Assembly: GCA_030526515.1 (NCBI GenBank)
Contig: JAUNCQ010000002.1
Coordinates: 1 to 64,000, forward strand
Source: Coriobacteriia bacterium
GTDB taxonomy: Bacteria > Actinomycetota > Coriobacteriia > Coriobacteriales > Eggerthellaceae
Direction: 5' to 3'
Length of the DNA stretch: 64,000 nt
In this document: positions 17,832-26,387 of the stretch, piece after piece
Position numbering within the stretch: position 1 is the first letter of the stretch
Layout: every line of letters begins with the position of its first letter
Notes under the pieces: model-generated
Told to the model about the DNA's origin: nothing
Database searches by the model: none
What the model saw: the letters and a program-made list of their open reading frames with translations, nothing else
Position numbers and translations under genes: made by a program

Positions 17832-18632
17832 TTACTGACAGAAGGACCGGATGTAGGTATCGACCAGCTGGACATCTAGCGGGGTGGCCGCAGTTTCAAA
17901 GGTGGCGATCAGCCCCTTGCCCAGCACCAACCCCGATCGGGCATATGCCGAGACTTTGCGAAGCGCCCGCTCTCGATAGTCTGGATCGTCCATCAAGCCA
18001 AAATGCTCCCATATGAATTGCTGACGCGTACGCTTGTTGAGGACGGTGAAGTCGGGATGGACGGTGTCCAAGCCCTCGATATAGCAGGGACGCTCGTACA
18101 AATATCTGACACCTGCGCGGTGCAGCTTGTCGGCGATGATCACCTCGGACTTTGAGCGAACCAGGTCCCCCTTTTCGGTCTGATAGGCCCGGGTCGTTAT
18201 GGAGATCAGCGGCTCGCGTTGGTTTTCCCGCTCCCAAAGGAGAGCGTAATCATCATCAGGGAGCTCGAAGGGGACCACCATGGACTTGCGCTCCGGGCCC
18301 ATCTGGGCGTAGATGCGCTTGATGGCCTGGGCTCCAACGGATCCTCGTGATGACAGGCGGCGGATGCTCGCCAGGTCCCTCTCCGCCTGCTTCAACACGC
18401 GAAGATCGTAGTCTTTCTGGGCCAGCTGCAAAGCCAACGAACGCTGATCCTTGCGCAGGTAGCGCTCGCGGATCTTGCCATTAACGCGACCGAGGTATTG
18501 CTGGTAGCGTACGAGCTTTCCAGAGCAATTCACCCGCAGAGATCCCTCCGGGGCGTCAGCCAAGCGCTTCCGCGCCTGGTCCACCACCTCCTCAAGCCTG
18601 CGGACCTCCTTGTCCAGCTCCTCCTGCAGCAT
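17832..18632 (-). CDS. PD-(D/E)XK nuclease-like protein
   Basis: A 266-residue protein with a coiled-coil N-terminal half (about 1-110), a short linker, and a C-terminal domain whose motifs fit the PD-(D/E)XK nuclease core: SKSEVIIADKL with Glu163, HPDFTV with Asp194, and FIWEHFG with Glu209, then a helix with Lys and the strand LIATFET. The expected lysine two residues after the last acid is replaced by His-Phe, so activity is uncertain. The start has GAGG 8 bases upstream. The whole upstream region is occupied by the regular TTACC/GGTAA array (18656-19117), which begins 24 bases before the start codon, so the array is either its control region or its substrate (inference). Confidence 0.65.
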   Translation of the reverse strand: MLQEELDKEVRRLEEVVDQARKRLADAPEGSLRVNCSGKLVRYQQYLGRVNGKIRERYLRKDQRSLALQLAQKDYDLRVLKQAERDLASIRRLSSRGSVGAQAIKRIYAQMGPERKSMVVPFELPDDDYALLWERENQREPLISITTRAYQTEKGDLVRSKSEVIIADKLHRAGVRYLYERPCYIEGLDTVHPDFTVLNKRTRQQFIWEHFGLMDDPDYRERALRKVSAYARSGLVLGKGLIATFETAATPLDVQLVDTYIRSFCQ

Positions 18633-18655
18633 TCAAAGCACCTCGCTTCCGGATT

Positions 18656-19117
18656 GCTTACCTGCTTGAATCAACTCGACCGATCTAGGTAAGCGCCCTT
18701 CCTTCTAGAACGACGCGCCTTTACCCATAATCAAATCGCCTCGCAAACTTAGGTAAGCAATCAGGAAGCCCCAGTCGCTTATCTTTACCCACGTTGGCCC
18801 GTTAGGCCAACGTGGGTAAGCGGAAAGCCACGAATCATCAGCCTGCTTTACCTATCTCAGAAACATCTGGGCTCATAGGTAAACCGGCTCTTACCTACGA
18901 CAAACAAAGACGGCTCACGTAGGTAAAACCAGACAGCTATCAGGACCAAAGCGCTTACCCAAGACGCACGAAGAGCACCAAAAAAGGTAAGCAGCAGGCG
19001 CCGCGCCCGCGAAACGACTTACCCAAAACAAGCAAGTGCCTCATCGTAGGCACGCCGTTCCTCGCAAGCCGCCCGGACAAGCTACCCAACGCCCAGCAAC
19101 AACCAGAAATAGGTAAC
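18656..19117. repeat. Regular array of alternating TTACC / GGTAA half-sites
   Basis: Half-sites start at 18658 (TTACC), 18688 (GGTAA), 18721, 18752, 18785, 18815, 18848, 18878, then 18891, 18922, 18955, 18986, 19019, a missing one near 19050, a TACC at 19083 and GGTAA at 19112. Orientation alternates and spacing is 30-33 bases, about three turns of B-DNA, except one 13-base step at 18878-18891. Each TTACC...GGTAA pair makes a 37-40-bp dyad and neighbouring dyads are mostly 24-25 bp apart, so the period is 63-65 bp. Arms are often longer than 5 bp (15 bp at 18785-18819; TTACCTACG at 18891). The sequence between half-sites is not conserved. No gene is credible here. Confidence 0.85.
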
Positions 19118-19275
19118 AGGCTAGGCCCGAAGGATACTTCGACAAGCCCTCCGGAAAGAGCCCACCTCGACCTATCCACGGGAAGCACACGCCAATCCGC
19201 CAAAACTCGACGATCTGCCAGCAATGCACCCAGCAGAAAGCCCAGCAACGCCTCACGCCAGCCGCAACCGCTCTC

Positions 19276-20850
19276 CTAGCCCCAAGCCTCCTCCAACGCA
19301 CGGACCGCCGGCTCAACCGCATCCGCATGCAGGCCGCTGAAGCTCACCAAGAACGCACGGCCATCGCCGCCCGCGGCCGCGCTCCCGAAGAAGAAGTCGC
19401 CCAGACCCCGCATCGCCACGCCGCGCTCCCGCGCCAGCGATACCAGCTCGTCCTCGCCGCGCGGATCCTGCAGCCGCAGCACGAAGTGCAGGCCGGCATC
19501 AAGCCCCTCGAAGCTGACCCGCGGGCCCAGGGAGCCGCCTCGCAACGCGCCCACCAGGGCATCCTGCACCTTCCTATAATGGCTGCGCAGCCGGCTCACG
19601 TGCCGCTCGTACTCCCCCGACTCGATGAAGTGCGCCAACGTCAGCTGATCCAACGCGCCCACCGTGCAGGAGTAGAAGCCCAGGTACTCGTCAAAGGCCT
19701 GGTTCAGCTCCGGCGGCAGCACCATATAGCCAATGCGGAACGCCGGACCCAGGCTCTTGGTGAACGTGTTGGCGTAGATGACGCGGCCCATGGTGTCCAC
19801 GCTGGCCAGCGACGGAATGGGCCGGCCCGCCAGCCTGAACTCGCAGTCGAAGTCGTCTTCCACTATGAACCGCACGGGGTCCTCGGCCGCCCAGGCCAGC
19901 AGCTCGTAGCGGCGGCTGACCGGATACACCCGTCCCGTGGGGAACTGGTGCGACGGCATCAGATGCACCACGTTCGGGTCCGCCTTCCGCAGCGCATCCA
20001 TCCGCACGCCGTCGCCATCCATGGGCAGATGCACCAGCTCCACGTCGTTGGCGCCATAAATGCGAGAAAGGCGCCCGTAGCCCGGGTCCTCAACCGCGTA
20101 ACGCAGTGACCGCCCCAGCAGCTGCACGATCATGCCGTACAGCGTCTGCGCGCCAGCGCCTACCACAATTTGGCTCGGACTCACCGCCATGCCACGGGCC
20201 CCCTGCAGGTACCGTGCAATAGCCCGCCTCAGCCGCAGCGATCCGCGGGAATCCAGCTGCCCCACCAGAGATTCCTCGGTTTCCTGGGAAAGCACGCTGC
20301 GCATGTTCTTGGCCCACTGCGCGTACGGGAACACGCCGGTGGCTGCGGCGCTACCGGTCAGGTCGGCAATAAGCGTCGGGGCGAAATCCCCCTCCGGCTC
20401 CGCGCCTCCCCCGAAGCCCGACAGCATGCCGCCCACGCGGGAATCCCCCGTGAACCCCGGGGCCGCCTCTCGGCTTCGGGCGGATCCGGATATGGCCGTC
20501 TGCAACTCTGACTCGCCGAACAGGCTGGCGGTTCCGCGGCCCAGCACCCTGCCACCGGCAGCGCTTCGCAGCAGACGCGCCGCGCCTCCGTCAGCGGCAC
20601 CACCGGGCACCAGGTCCGCCGCGTAGAACCCTCGCCGCGGCTCCGAGCGCACGTACCCCTCCGCCACCAGCTGGGTGTAGGCGCCCTCCACCGTCACCAG
20701 GCTGACCCCCAGGTTCTGGGCCAGCGCACGCTTGGACGGAAGCTTCTGGTTGGGAGCGATGACGCCCGCCTCTATGTCCGCGCGAACGCACAAGTAAAGG
20801 TACTCGTACAGGCTGTAGTCGCCGTGCTGGGTCATGTCGTAGGTGAGCAT
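19276..20850 (-). CDS. MocR/PdxR-type GntR regulator with aminotransferase-like domain
   Basis: The 524-residue protein has an N-terminal GntR winged helix (about 1-75: SLYEYLYLCVRADIEAG, LPSKRALAQNLGVSLVTVEG), a long variable linker (about 80-160), and a fold-type I aminotransferase-like domain. The PLP-lysine context is NTFTKSLGPAFRIGYMVLP. MocR regulators sense PLP-linked metabolites and commonly control pyridoxal or amino-acid genes; the target here is not evident, since neither neighbour is an obvious pyridoxal gene. Start ATG 20850 follows GGGAGGCCCC. The linker is longer than usual. Confidence 0.88.
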   Translation of the reverse strand: MLTYDMTQHGDYSLYEYLYLCVRADIEAGVIAPNQKLPSKRALAQNLGVSLVTVEGAYTQLVAEGYVRSEPRRGFYAADLVPGGAADGGAARLLRSAAGGRVLGRGTASLFGESELQTAISGSARSREAAPGFTGDSRVGGMLSGFGGGAEPEGDFAPTLIADLTGSAAATGVFPYAQWAKNMRSVLSQETEESLVGQLDSRGSLRLRRAIARYLQGARGMAVSPSQIVVGAGAQTLYGMIVQLLGRSLRYAVEDPGYGRLSRIYGANDVELVHLPMDGDGVRMDALRKADPNVVHLMPSHQFPTGRVYPVSRRYELLAWAAEDPVRFIVEDDFDCEFRLAGRPIPSLASVDTMGRVIYANTFTKSLGPAFRIGYMVLPPELNQAFDEYLGFYSCTVGALDQLTLAHFIESGEYERHVSRLRSHYRKVQDALVGALRGGSLGPRVSFEGLDAGLHFVLRLQDPRGEDELVSLARERGVAMRGLGDFFFGSAAAGGDGRAFLVSFSGLHADAVEPAVRALEEAWG

Positions 20851-21063
20851 GGGGCCTCCCAAAATCTGGCATGGTTCAATCTGGCATTATTTTGATATGC
20901 ACACATTAGCAAAGATTTGCAAAGTCAATAAGGTCAGTTTTCAAGAACCGTCCCAGCGCAAACCGCATCCCCAACCCCATCAGGGGAAAAGTGAACTATC
21001 CTGAGTACACACCATCCGCGCCGCCCGTTGGCGCACTGGCAAATCCGACCCGAGGAGCATCCC

Positions 21064-22386
21064 ATGATCAAGGCACCCATCGCCATGCGCACCGCTGCAG
21101 CGGCCGTCGCAACCGCCGCCCTAACGGCCCTGATGCTGGCCGGCGCCCCCGCCGCCTTCGCAGAGCCCGCCGAGCCGGGCGAGCCCGTCATCCCCACCGA
21201 TCCGACGAACCCCGCGGATCCCTCCAACCCCGGCTCCGAGGCCCCCGAGCTCATCACCCTCGACGCCGTCCTAGACAAGACCTCCGTCACCTACAACGGC
21301 ACCACCCAGAAGCCCACGGTCATCGTGACCGACTCCATCCTGGGCGTGCCCCTGCCCTCCTCCTCCTACTTCGTGGAGTGGGACGCCACCCCCAAGGCTG
21401 CCGGCACCTACCATGCCGTCGTCATCGGCAACGAGCTTGAGGGCGTCACCGGCACCAAGACCCTGACCTTCACCGTGAAGCGCAAGGCCCTGACAGAAAA
21501 AGGCGTCAAGCTGGCATACACCAGCAAGGTCTACGCCCGCCACGCTTACAAGCCCTCCGTCACCGTCAAGCGCACCGTGAACGGCGCCGTCCGCACCCTG
21601 AAGAAGGGCCGCGACTACACCGTGACCTACCAGAAGAACTGCACCAGCGCCGGCACCCATAAGGTCTACGTCAAGGGCATCGGCAACTACAAGGGCACCG
21701 TGACCAAGACCTACAAGATCACCCGCCGCCCGCTGACCAAGTTCAACGCGCAGTTGGCATCCACCATCTTCGTGGCCAACGGCACCAAGCACACCCCCAA
21801 GGTCACCGTGACCGGCCGCCTCAACCGCAAGGCCGTGACCCTGAAGCGCAACCGCGATTTCACCGTCACCTACCTCAACAACGTCAACCACGGCATCGCC
21901 ACGGCAGTGGTCAAGGGCAAGGGCAACTTCAAGGGCACCAAGAAGCTGAAGTTCGTCGTGACCAGCGCCAACGAAGCCAGCATGCACAAGAAGATCAACG
22001 ACCAGTCCAGCCGCACCAAGTACATCATCGCCGTCAGCTGCAACCTGCACCGCGTGGCCATCTACCAGGGCAGCAAGGGCAACTGGAAGCAGATCAAGTT
22101 CTGGAAGTGCACCAACGGCGCCCCCGCCACCCCGTCCCGCAAGGGCGTGTTCACCGTCGGTAGCCGCGGCCTGTCCTTCGGCGCCGGATACACCTGCTGG
22201 TACTGGACCCAGTGGAGCGGCAACTACCTGTTCCACAGCGTCCTCTACAACCCCGGCTCCAAGACCAGCATCCAGGACGGCCGCCTGGGCATCGCCGCCT
22301 CCCACGGCTGCATCCGCCTTGCGCTCGACAACGCCCGCTGGATCTACAACAACATCCCCCGCGGCACCAAGGTGGTCGTCTACTAA
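21064..22386 (+). CDS. Secreted L,D-transpeptidase with Ig-like repeats
   Basis: The 440-residue precursor has a signal peptide (cleavage near AFA-EPAEP), a Pro-rich spacer, three MBG/Ig-like repeats (about 60-300, with RDYTVTYQKN and NYKGT motifs), and a C-terminal YkuD domain. The active-site motif SHGCIR includes Cys416. It should form 3-3 peptidoglycan cross-links or attach proteins to the wall outside the membrane. The start has GAGGAG 7 bases upstream. The lipid-kinase gene begins 2 bases after its stop, so the two are cotranscribed. Confidence 0.9.
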   Translation: MIKAPIAMRTAAAAVATAALTALMLAGAPAAFAEPAEPGEPVIPTDPTNPADPSNPGSEAPELITLDAVLDKTSVTYNGTTQKPTVIVTDSILGVPLPSSSYFVEWDATPKAAGTYHAVVIGNELEGVTGTKTLTFTVKRKALTEKGVKLAYTSKVYARHAYKPSVTVKRTVNGAVRTLKKGRDYTVTYQKNCTSAGTHKVYVKGIGNYKGTVTKTYKITRRPLTKFNAQLASTIFVANGTKHTPKVTVTGRLNRKAVTLKRNRDFTVTYLNNVNHGIATAVVKGKGNFKGTKKLKFVVTSANEASMHKKINDQSSRTKYIIAVSCNLHRVAIYQGSKGNWKQIKFWKCTNGAPATPSRKGVFTVGSRGLSFGAGYTCWYWTQWSGNYLFHSVLYNPGSKTSIQDGRLGIAASHGCIRLALDNARWIYNNIPRGTKVVVY

Positions 22387-22388
22387 TC

Positions 22389-23315
22389 ATGAACGGCCCC
22401 GCCCAGGCAACGATCATCGCTAACCCGGCGTCACAGAACGGCAACGGCGCCAAGGCGGCTCAGTCCGCCTTGGCCCTGCTTCAGCAGAAGCTGGGCGAAA
22501 ACCACGTCGACCTGCAGCTCACCCAGCATCCCCGGCATGCCGAGGAGCTGGCCCAGAGCCTGCCCGACCACGTGCGCACGGTGATCGCCCTGGGCGGAGA
22601 CGGCCTGGTGAACGAAGTGGCCAACGGCCTCATGGCCCGCCGCGCCGCCCAGGGAACCGACTCCCTGCCAGCGCTGGCGGTCATCCCCTCCGGCTCCGGC
22701 AACGACTACGCAGCTACCCTGGGGATGAGCGGCAAGATGCCCCAGGCCGTGGACCAGATCCTGCAGGGCCGCACCGTCCGGGCGGACGTGGGCTGCTGCA
22801 ACGGCCGCCACTTCGTGGAAACCCTTTCCTTCGGCGTCGATGCCGCCATTGCCCTGGACACCGTAGAGCGCCGCAAGCGCACCGGCCACTCCGGCACGCT
22901 GCTCTATGCGGAAAGCGGCATCGACCAGATCCTGCACCACCGCGACGAGCGAGCCTTCAAGCTGATTGCGAACGGAACCGAGCACACGGGAACGTCCCTG
23001 ACCTTCGCAGTGCAACTGGGCCGCACCTACGGCGGCGGCTTCCAGATCTGCCCGGACGCCCGCATCGACGACGGCCTCTTCGACCTGTGCATTGCCCAGG
23101 GTCCTCTTTCCCTGAGCCACGCGCTGGTCGCCTTCGCCCGCGCCAAGTTCGGCGCCCACGCGAACATGAAGTGCATGAAGACCCTGACCGCCCGGGAGCT
23201 GCGCATCGAGTTCGACCAGGAACCCCCCGCTCAGATGGATGGCGAAAAGGTCCAGGGCCGTATCTTCGACGTCAGCCTGACCCCCAACGCCCTGCCGGTG
23301 ATCTGCGCTCGCTAG
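22389..23315 (+). CDS. Diacylglycerol kinase-family lipid kinase
   Basis: A 308-residue cytoplasmic enzyme of the DagK/YegS family that phosphorylates diacylglycerol or a related lipid with ATP. TIIANPASQNGNGAK opens the catalytic domain, GGDGLVNEVANGL is the nucleotide-binding loop and PSGSGNDYAATL the second conserved loop; the C-terminal beta domain is complete. Its start lies 2 bases after the L,D-transpeptidase stop, so it is probably translationally coupled. The pairing suggests lipid or envelope recycling. The stop overlaps the convergent gene's end by 4 bases. Confidence 0.88.
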   Translation: MNGPAQATIIANPASQNGNGAKAAQSALALLQQKLGENHVDLQLTQHPRHAEELAQSLPDHVRTVIALGGDGLVNEVANGLMARRAAQGTDSLPALAVIPSGSGNDYAATLGMSGKMPQAVDQILQGRTVRADVGCCNGRHFVETLSFGVDAAIALDTVERRKRTGHSGTLLYAESGIDQILHHRDERAFKLIANGTEHTGTSLTFAVQLGRTYGGGFQICPDARIDDGLFDLCIAQGPLSLSHALVAFARAKFGAHANMKCMKTLTARELRIEFDQEPPAQMDGEKVQGRIFDVSLTPNALPVICAR

Positions 23316-23908
23316 CGACGTCGCTTGCGACGGGCCTGCTCGGCACGCTCCGCAAGACCGCGCACCGCACCGGCGGCATCTCGCGCAGCCTGCTTGGCCA
23401 CCGGCGCCGCCGCATAGGCCACCGCGTTTGCCGCGTTCGCCGCCTCACTGGCCACCGAGCCAGCTGCCTGGCGCATCGCATGGACCTTCTTCGGGTCGAC
23501 CACGCGCCCCGCTGCGCCCTCGGCAACGTCGGCCACCTTATGCACGGCGCTTCCCGCAGCATCCGCAGCCATCCGCGCCGCCTGCTGGCCCTTCTCCGAC
23601 GCCTGCTCCTTGGCGACCTGGCCCAGCTTTCCCACGGCCACCTCCACGGTGCGCTCCAGCTCCGTTGCCTCGCGCCCCGTCAGATCCCGGTGTCCCTTGG
23701 CGGCCAGCGCCGCTCCTCCCGCAATGGCCAGGGCGCCCGGTCCCGGCAGGATCAGCATGGGCACGCCCACAGCGGCAATGGCCGCACCTGCCGCCATCTG
23801 CGCCGCTCCCTTGACCACGTTGGTCTGGGGCGTCGCCGACACCTCCCGGCCGAACTCGTCGGTCACCGTAGCCTTGCAGTACTCGGGGTTTCTGCCGTTG
23901 TTGCTCAT
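23312..23908 (-). CDS. Alanine-rich membrane-associated protein of unknown function
   Basis: A 198-residue protein with one hydrophobic segment around residues 38-66 containing LPGPGALAIAGG, the PGPG-type glycine-rich membrane motif, followed by a long Ala/Lys/Arg helix-forming region and a basic RRKRRR end. No catalytic motif is visible. It may be an envelope-stress or DNA-binding tail protein, but this is a guess. Start at 23908 with AGGAGG upstream. It lies 9 bases after the sirtuin gene in the same direction, so probably the same transcript. Confidence 0.65.
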   Translation of the reverse strand: MSNNGRNPEYCKATVTDEFGREVSATPQTNVVKGAAQMAAGAAIAAVGVPMLILPGPGALAIAGGAALAAKGHRDLTGREATELERTVEVAVGKLGQVAKEQASEKGQQAARMAADAAGSAVHKVADVAEGAAGRVVDPKKVHAMRQAAGSVASEAANAANAVAYAAAPVAKQAARDAAGAVRGLAERAEQARRKRRR

Positions 23909-23917
23909 GGGAACCTC

Positions 23918-24625
23918 CTACAGCATTCCGAAGACCTGGCCCACCTTGGCCTGGATGCACAGGTCCGCCTGGCGGTCCCGTGGCGTGGGACTCAGATTGC
24001 AGATGACCAGGCGCTTCCCCTGGAAGTAGTCCAGCAGCCCCGCCGCCGGATACACCGCCAGCGACGTTCCCGCCACCACCAGCATCTCCGCCTGGCGCAC
24101 CGCCTCGACGCTCTTGCGCAGCAGCTCGCCATCCAGGCCTTCCTCGTACAAGACCACGTCGGGCTTGATGATGCCCCCGCAGTTGCACCGCGGCACGCCA
24201 TCAGCTGCCCCGAGCCACGCAGCCCGCAGCTCCTCGGCGCCGAACTTGGCCCCACAGCCCATGCAGGTGTTCCGCAGCACGCTGCCATGAAGCTCGTAGA
24301 CCTCGCGGCTTCCGGCCGCTGTGTGCAGACCATCGATGTTCTGGGTAATCACGCAACGCAGCACACCCCGCCGCTCCAGCTCCGCCAGCTTCAGGTGCGC
24401 TGTGTTCGGCTGAACGTCGGTCACCAGCATGTGCTGGCAGTAGAACTCGTAGAAGTCCGCTGGCCGCGCGTCGAAGAACGACCGACTGATGATCTGCTCT
24501 GGCGGAATGGGTCCGTCCAGGCTGTACAGCCCGTCAGCGCTGCGAAAGTCCGGGATGCCGCTTTCCGTGCTCACGCCTGCACCGCCCAGGAACACCATGC
24601 CCCGGGTCTGCAGTCGGCAACCCAC
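23918..24625 (-). CDS. Sir2-family NAD-dependent protein deacylase (5' end frameshifted)
   Basis: The core is complete: NAD loop GGAGVSTESGIPDFRS, catalytic pair TQNID and ELHGS, zinc cysteines CMGC and a second CNC pair, and GTSLAVYPAAGL. It removes acyl groups from lysines using NAD+. The normal N-terminal helix (MDARTQKQVEQLASWVAD) is encoded just upstream from an ATG at 24666 with an AAAGGG site, but in another frame; one base is missing or two extra lie around the CCCGGGG run near 24601. The frame given starts at an internal GTG and would lack that helix. It is a natural frameshift or a sequence error. Confidence 0.8.
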   Translation of the reverse strand: MGCRLQTRGMVFLGGAGVSTESGIPDFRSADGLYSLDGPIPPEQIISRSFFDARPADFYEFYCQHMLVTDVQPNTAHLKLAELERRGVLRCVITQNIDGLHTAAGSREVYELHGSVLRNTCMGCGAKFGAEELRAAWLGAADGVPRCNCGGIIKPDVVLYEEGLDGELLRKSVEAVRQAEMLVVAGTSLAVYPAAGLLDYFQGKRLVICNLSPTPRDRQADLCIQAKVGQVFGML

Positions 24626-24760
24626 GATGCCAGCTGCTCCACCTGCTTCTGCGTCCGCGCGTCCATGAGCATCCCTTTCGTCCAGCGAGCTATTCGTCTT
24701 GTATTATCAAGTCATGGAATCCCGCTCTTGGTCCCTTAGCTCAAAAAGGAGAAAACCAAC

Positions 24761-26044
24761 ATGAACGTTCTGCTTACCAGCACCCCCTTCAGCTACGACG
24801 GACCCGAGCGCGTGAACCCTCGCGTGAACCCGGCCAACGGCTTCTGCCAAGCGCTGCGCCGCTGCTGGCCCAACGCAGACGGGACGCCCCGCCCTGCCAG
24901 CTGCGTGCTGGTAGCCTCCAATCCCGACTGCCCGCCCATGACCGATGGCATGGCAGCGAACTTCTCCTTCGCCCTGGAGCAGGCAGGCCTTCCCGTGCAG
25001 GCCATGCCCACGCTGGACAACCGCAACGCCGACCGGGCCGAACAGCTCATCAGCACTGCGGACGTGGTCATCCTGACCGGCGGCCACGTGCCCACCCAGA
25101 ACGCATTCTTCCAGGCCATCGGCCTGCGCGACCTGCTGCATGCACGCTGCGCCGACCCCGCGTCCAGCCATCAGCTGATCCTGGGAATCAGCGCCGGCTC
25201 CATGAACAGCGCCGCCCAGGTCTACGCCATGCCAGAGGAGCCTGGCGAGGCCACCGACCCGAACTTCGCCCGCTTCCTGGACGGCCTGGGACTCACCGAC
25301 ATCAGCGTAATCCCCCACTACGGTTTCCTAAAGGACGAAACCCTGGACGACCTGCCCTGCATGGAGGGCATAGCCTATCTGGACAGCGCAGGCCGACGCT
25401 TCCTGGTCATTCCCGACGGCACCTACCTGTCTTTCCAGTGGGGCGAAAACGCCGGCACCGACCCCGTGCCCACCGACCAAGTCAGCATCTGCGGCACCGC
25501 CTGGTGGCTGGCAGACGGCCGCATGACCCCCGCATGGCCGGACCCCGCCAAGCTGCAGCGCGCCCATGAGCTGGCCGACCAGCTGGGCATGATCATGCAG
25601 GAAGACGGCGAGGGAACCCTGTTCGTCCGCACCTACGAGTCCGCCCAGCTCAACGAAGCTAACATTCCCGTGGTGTCCACCATGTACGGCCTGTACTGCG
25701 CCGAGCCGCTGAGCCTGTCTAGGTTCCACCGCCTGACCTGCGACGAAACCTGGTGCCACTTCGAAGGCGACCCCTTGGAGCTGCATCTGATCAGCCCTGA
25801 CGGCTCCTACGACCGCGTGACCCTGGGCCAGTCCAGCCCCGGCTCTGCGCCCCGCTACCAGCACACCATTCCCGCAGGAACCTGGCAGGCCGGTCGCCTG
25901 GTCGAAGGCGGCACCTTCGCCCTGTACTCCTGCGTGGTTTCGCCCAGCTTCCACGATGGCTGCTACGAGGGAGCCACGGCAGAGGCCCTTCAGGCCCTCT
26001 GCTCCGACCCTGCGGCCGCCGTCGCAATACGCGACCTAGCCTAG
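24761..26044 (+). CDS. Peptidase S51-like domain fused to a Cupin_5 (DUF985) domain
   Basis: A 427-residue two-domain protein. Residues 1-240 resemble the S51 dipeptidase/cyanophycinase fold: VVILTGGHVPTQN, GISAGSMNSA with Ser144 as nucleophile, and VIPHYGF. Residues about 320-410 are a DUF985 cupin: HRLTCDETWCHFEGDPLEL, LGQSSPGSAPRYQHTIPAGT and GCYE. The N-terminal part probably hydrolyses a small peptide; the cupin may bind a metal or sugar. I know the two domains as separate proteins, and the fusion is uncommon to me. Start has AAGGAG upstream. No partner genes. Confidence 0.78.
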   Translation: MNVLLTSTPFSYDGPERVNPRVNPANGFCQALRRCWPNADGTPRPASCVLVASNPDCPPMTDGMAANFSFALEQAGLPVQAMPTLDNRNADRAEQLISTADVVILTGGHVPTQNAFFQAIGLRDLLHARCADPASSHQLILGISAGSMNSAAQVYAMPEEPGEATDPNFARFLDGLGLTDISVIPHYGFLKDETLDDLPCMEGIAYLDSAGRRFLVIPDGTYLSFQWGENAGTDPVPTDQVSICGTAWWLADGRMTPAWPDPAKLQRAHELADQLGMIMQEDGEGTLFVRTYESAQLNEANIPVVSTMYGLYCAEPLSLSRFHRLTCDETWCHFEGDPLELHLISPDGSYDRVTLGQSSPGSAPRYQHTIPAGTWQAGRLVEGGTFALYSCVVSPSFHDGCYEGATAEALQALCSDPAAAVAIRDLA

Positions 26045-26051
26045 CAAGAAG

Positions 26052-26375
26052 CTAGCCGGCCGCCATGGCCTCCAGCTCTTCAACCGGCTCGATCTGCTCG
26101 AAGCTCGCCTCAAACGAATCCCACAGGTCCACGTTGCGCTGAAGGTTCAGCCAATACTGCGGCGTGGTGCCGAACAGCTTGCCGAGCCTCCATGCCATGT
26201 CGGGGCTGACGGCCCGTCGCTCGCGGACGAGCTCGTTGGCCGTCTGGCGAGAAACCCCGATGCGGCGGGCGAACTCGGACACCGACAGCCCGCACTCCGG
26301 CAGGTAATCCTCTCGCAGCAGCTCCCCCGGATGCGGCGGTCGCTCCGTAATCAGAATCATTCCTTCGCTGTTCAC
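26052..26375 (-). CDS. higA: HigA-type antitoxin (XRE helix-turn-helix)
   Basis: A 107-residue cytoplasmic protein. PPHPGELLREDYLPECGLSV then an XRE helix-turn-helix (LSVSEFARRIGVSRQTANEL), then SPDMAWRLGKLFGTTPQYWL are the hallmarks of the HigA/VapI addiction-module antitoxins. It should neutralise the HigB toxin encoded 12 bases upstream and repress the operon by binding the palindrome at 26676-26705. GTG 26375 has a strong GGAGGAGG site; ATG 26360 is an alternative. Confidence 0.88.
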   Translation of the reverse strand: MNSEGMILITERPPHPGELLREDYLPECGLSVSEFARRIGVSRQTANELVRERRAVSPDMAWRLGKLFGTTPQYWLNLQRNVDLWDSFEASFEQIEPVEELEAMAAG

Positions 26376-26387
26376 GGTTCCTCCTCC

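Noticed and set aside
18656-19117. CRISPR array
   Set aside because: The period (63-65 bp) is CRISPR-like, but the conserved part is only 5-8 bp per half-site, orientation alternates, there is no constant repeat of 23-37 bp, and no cas genes are near.
6871-20860. Common leader TTGGGAGGCCCCATG before the subtilase and MocR genes
   Set aside because: It is a Shine-Dalgarno site plus C-rich spacer; with only two copies and no longer similarity it looks like chance.
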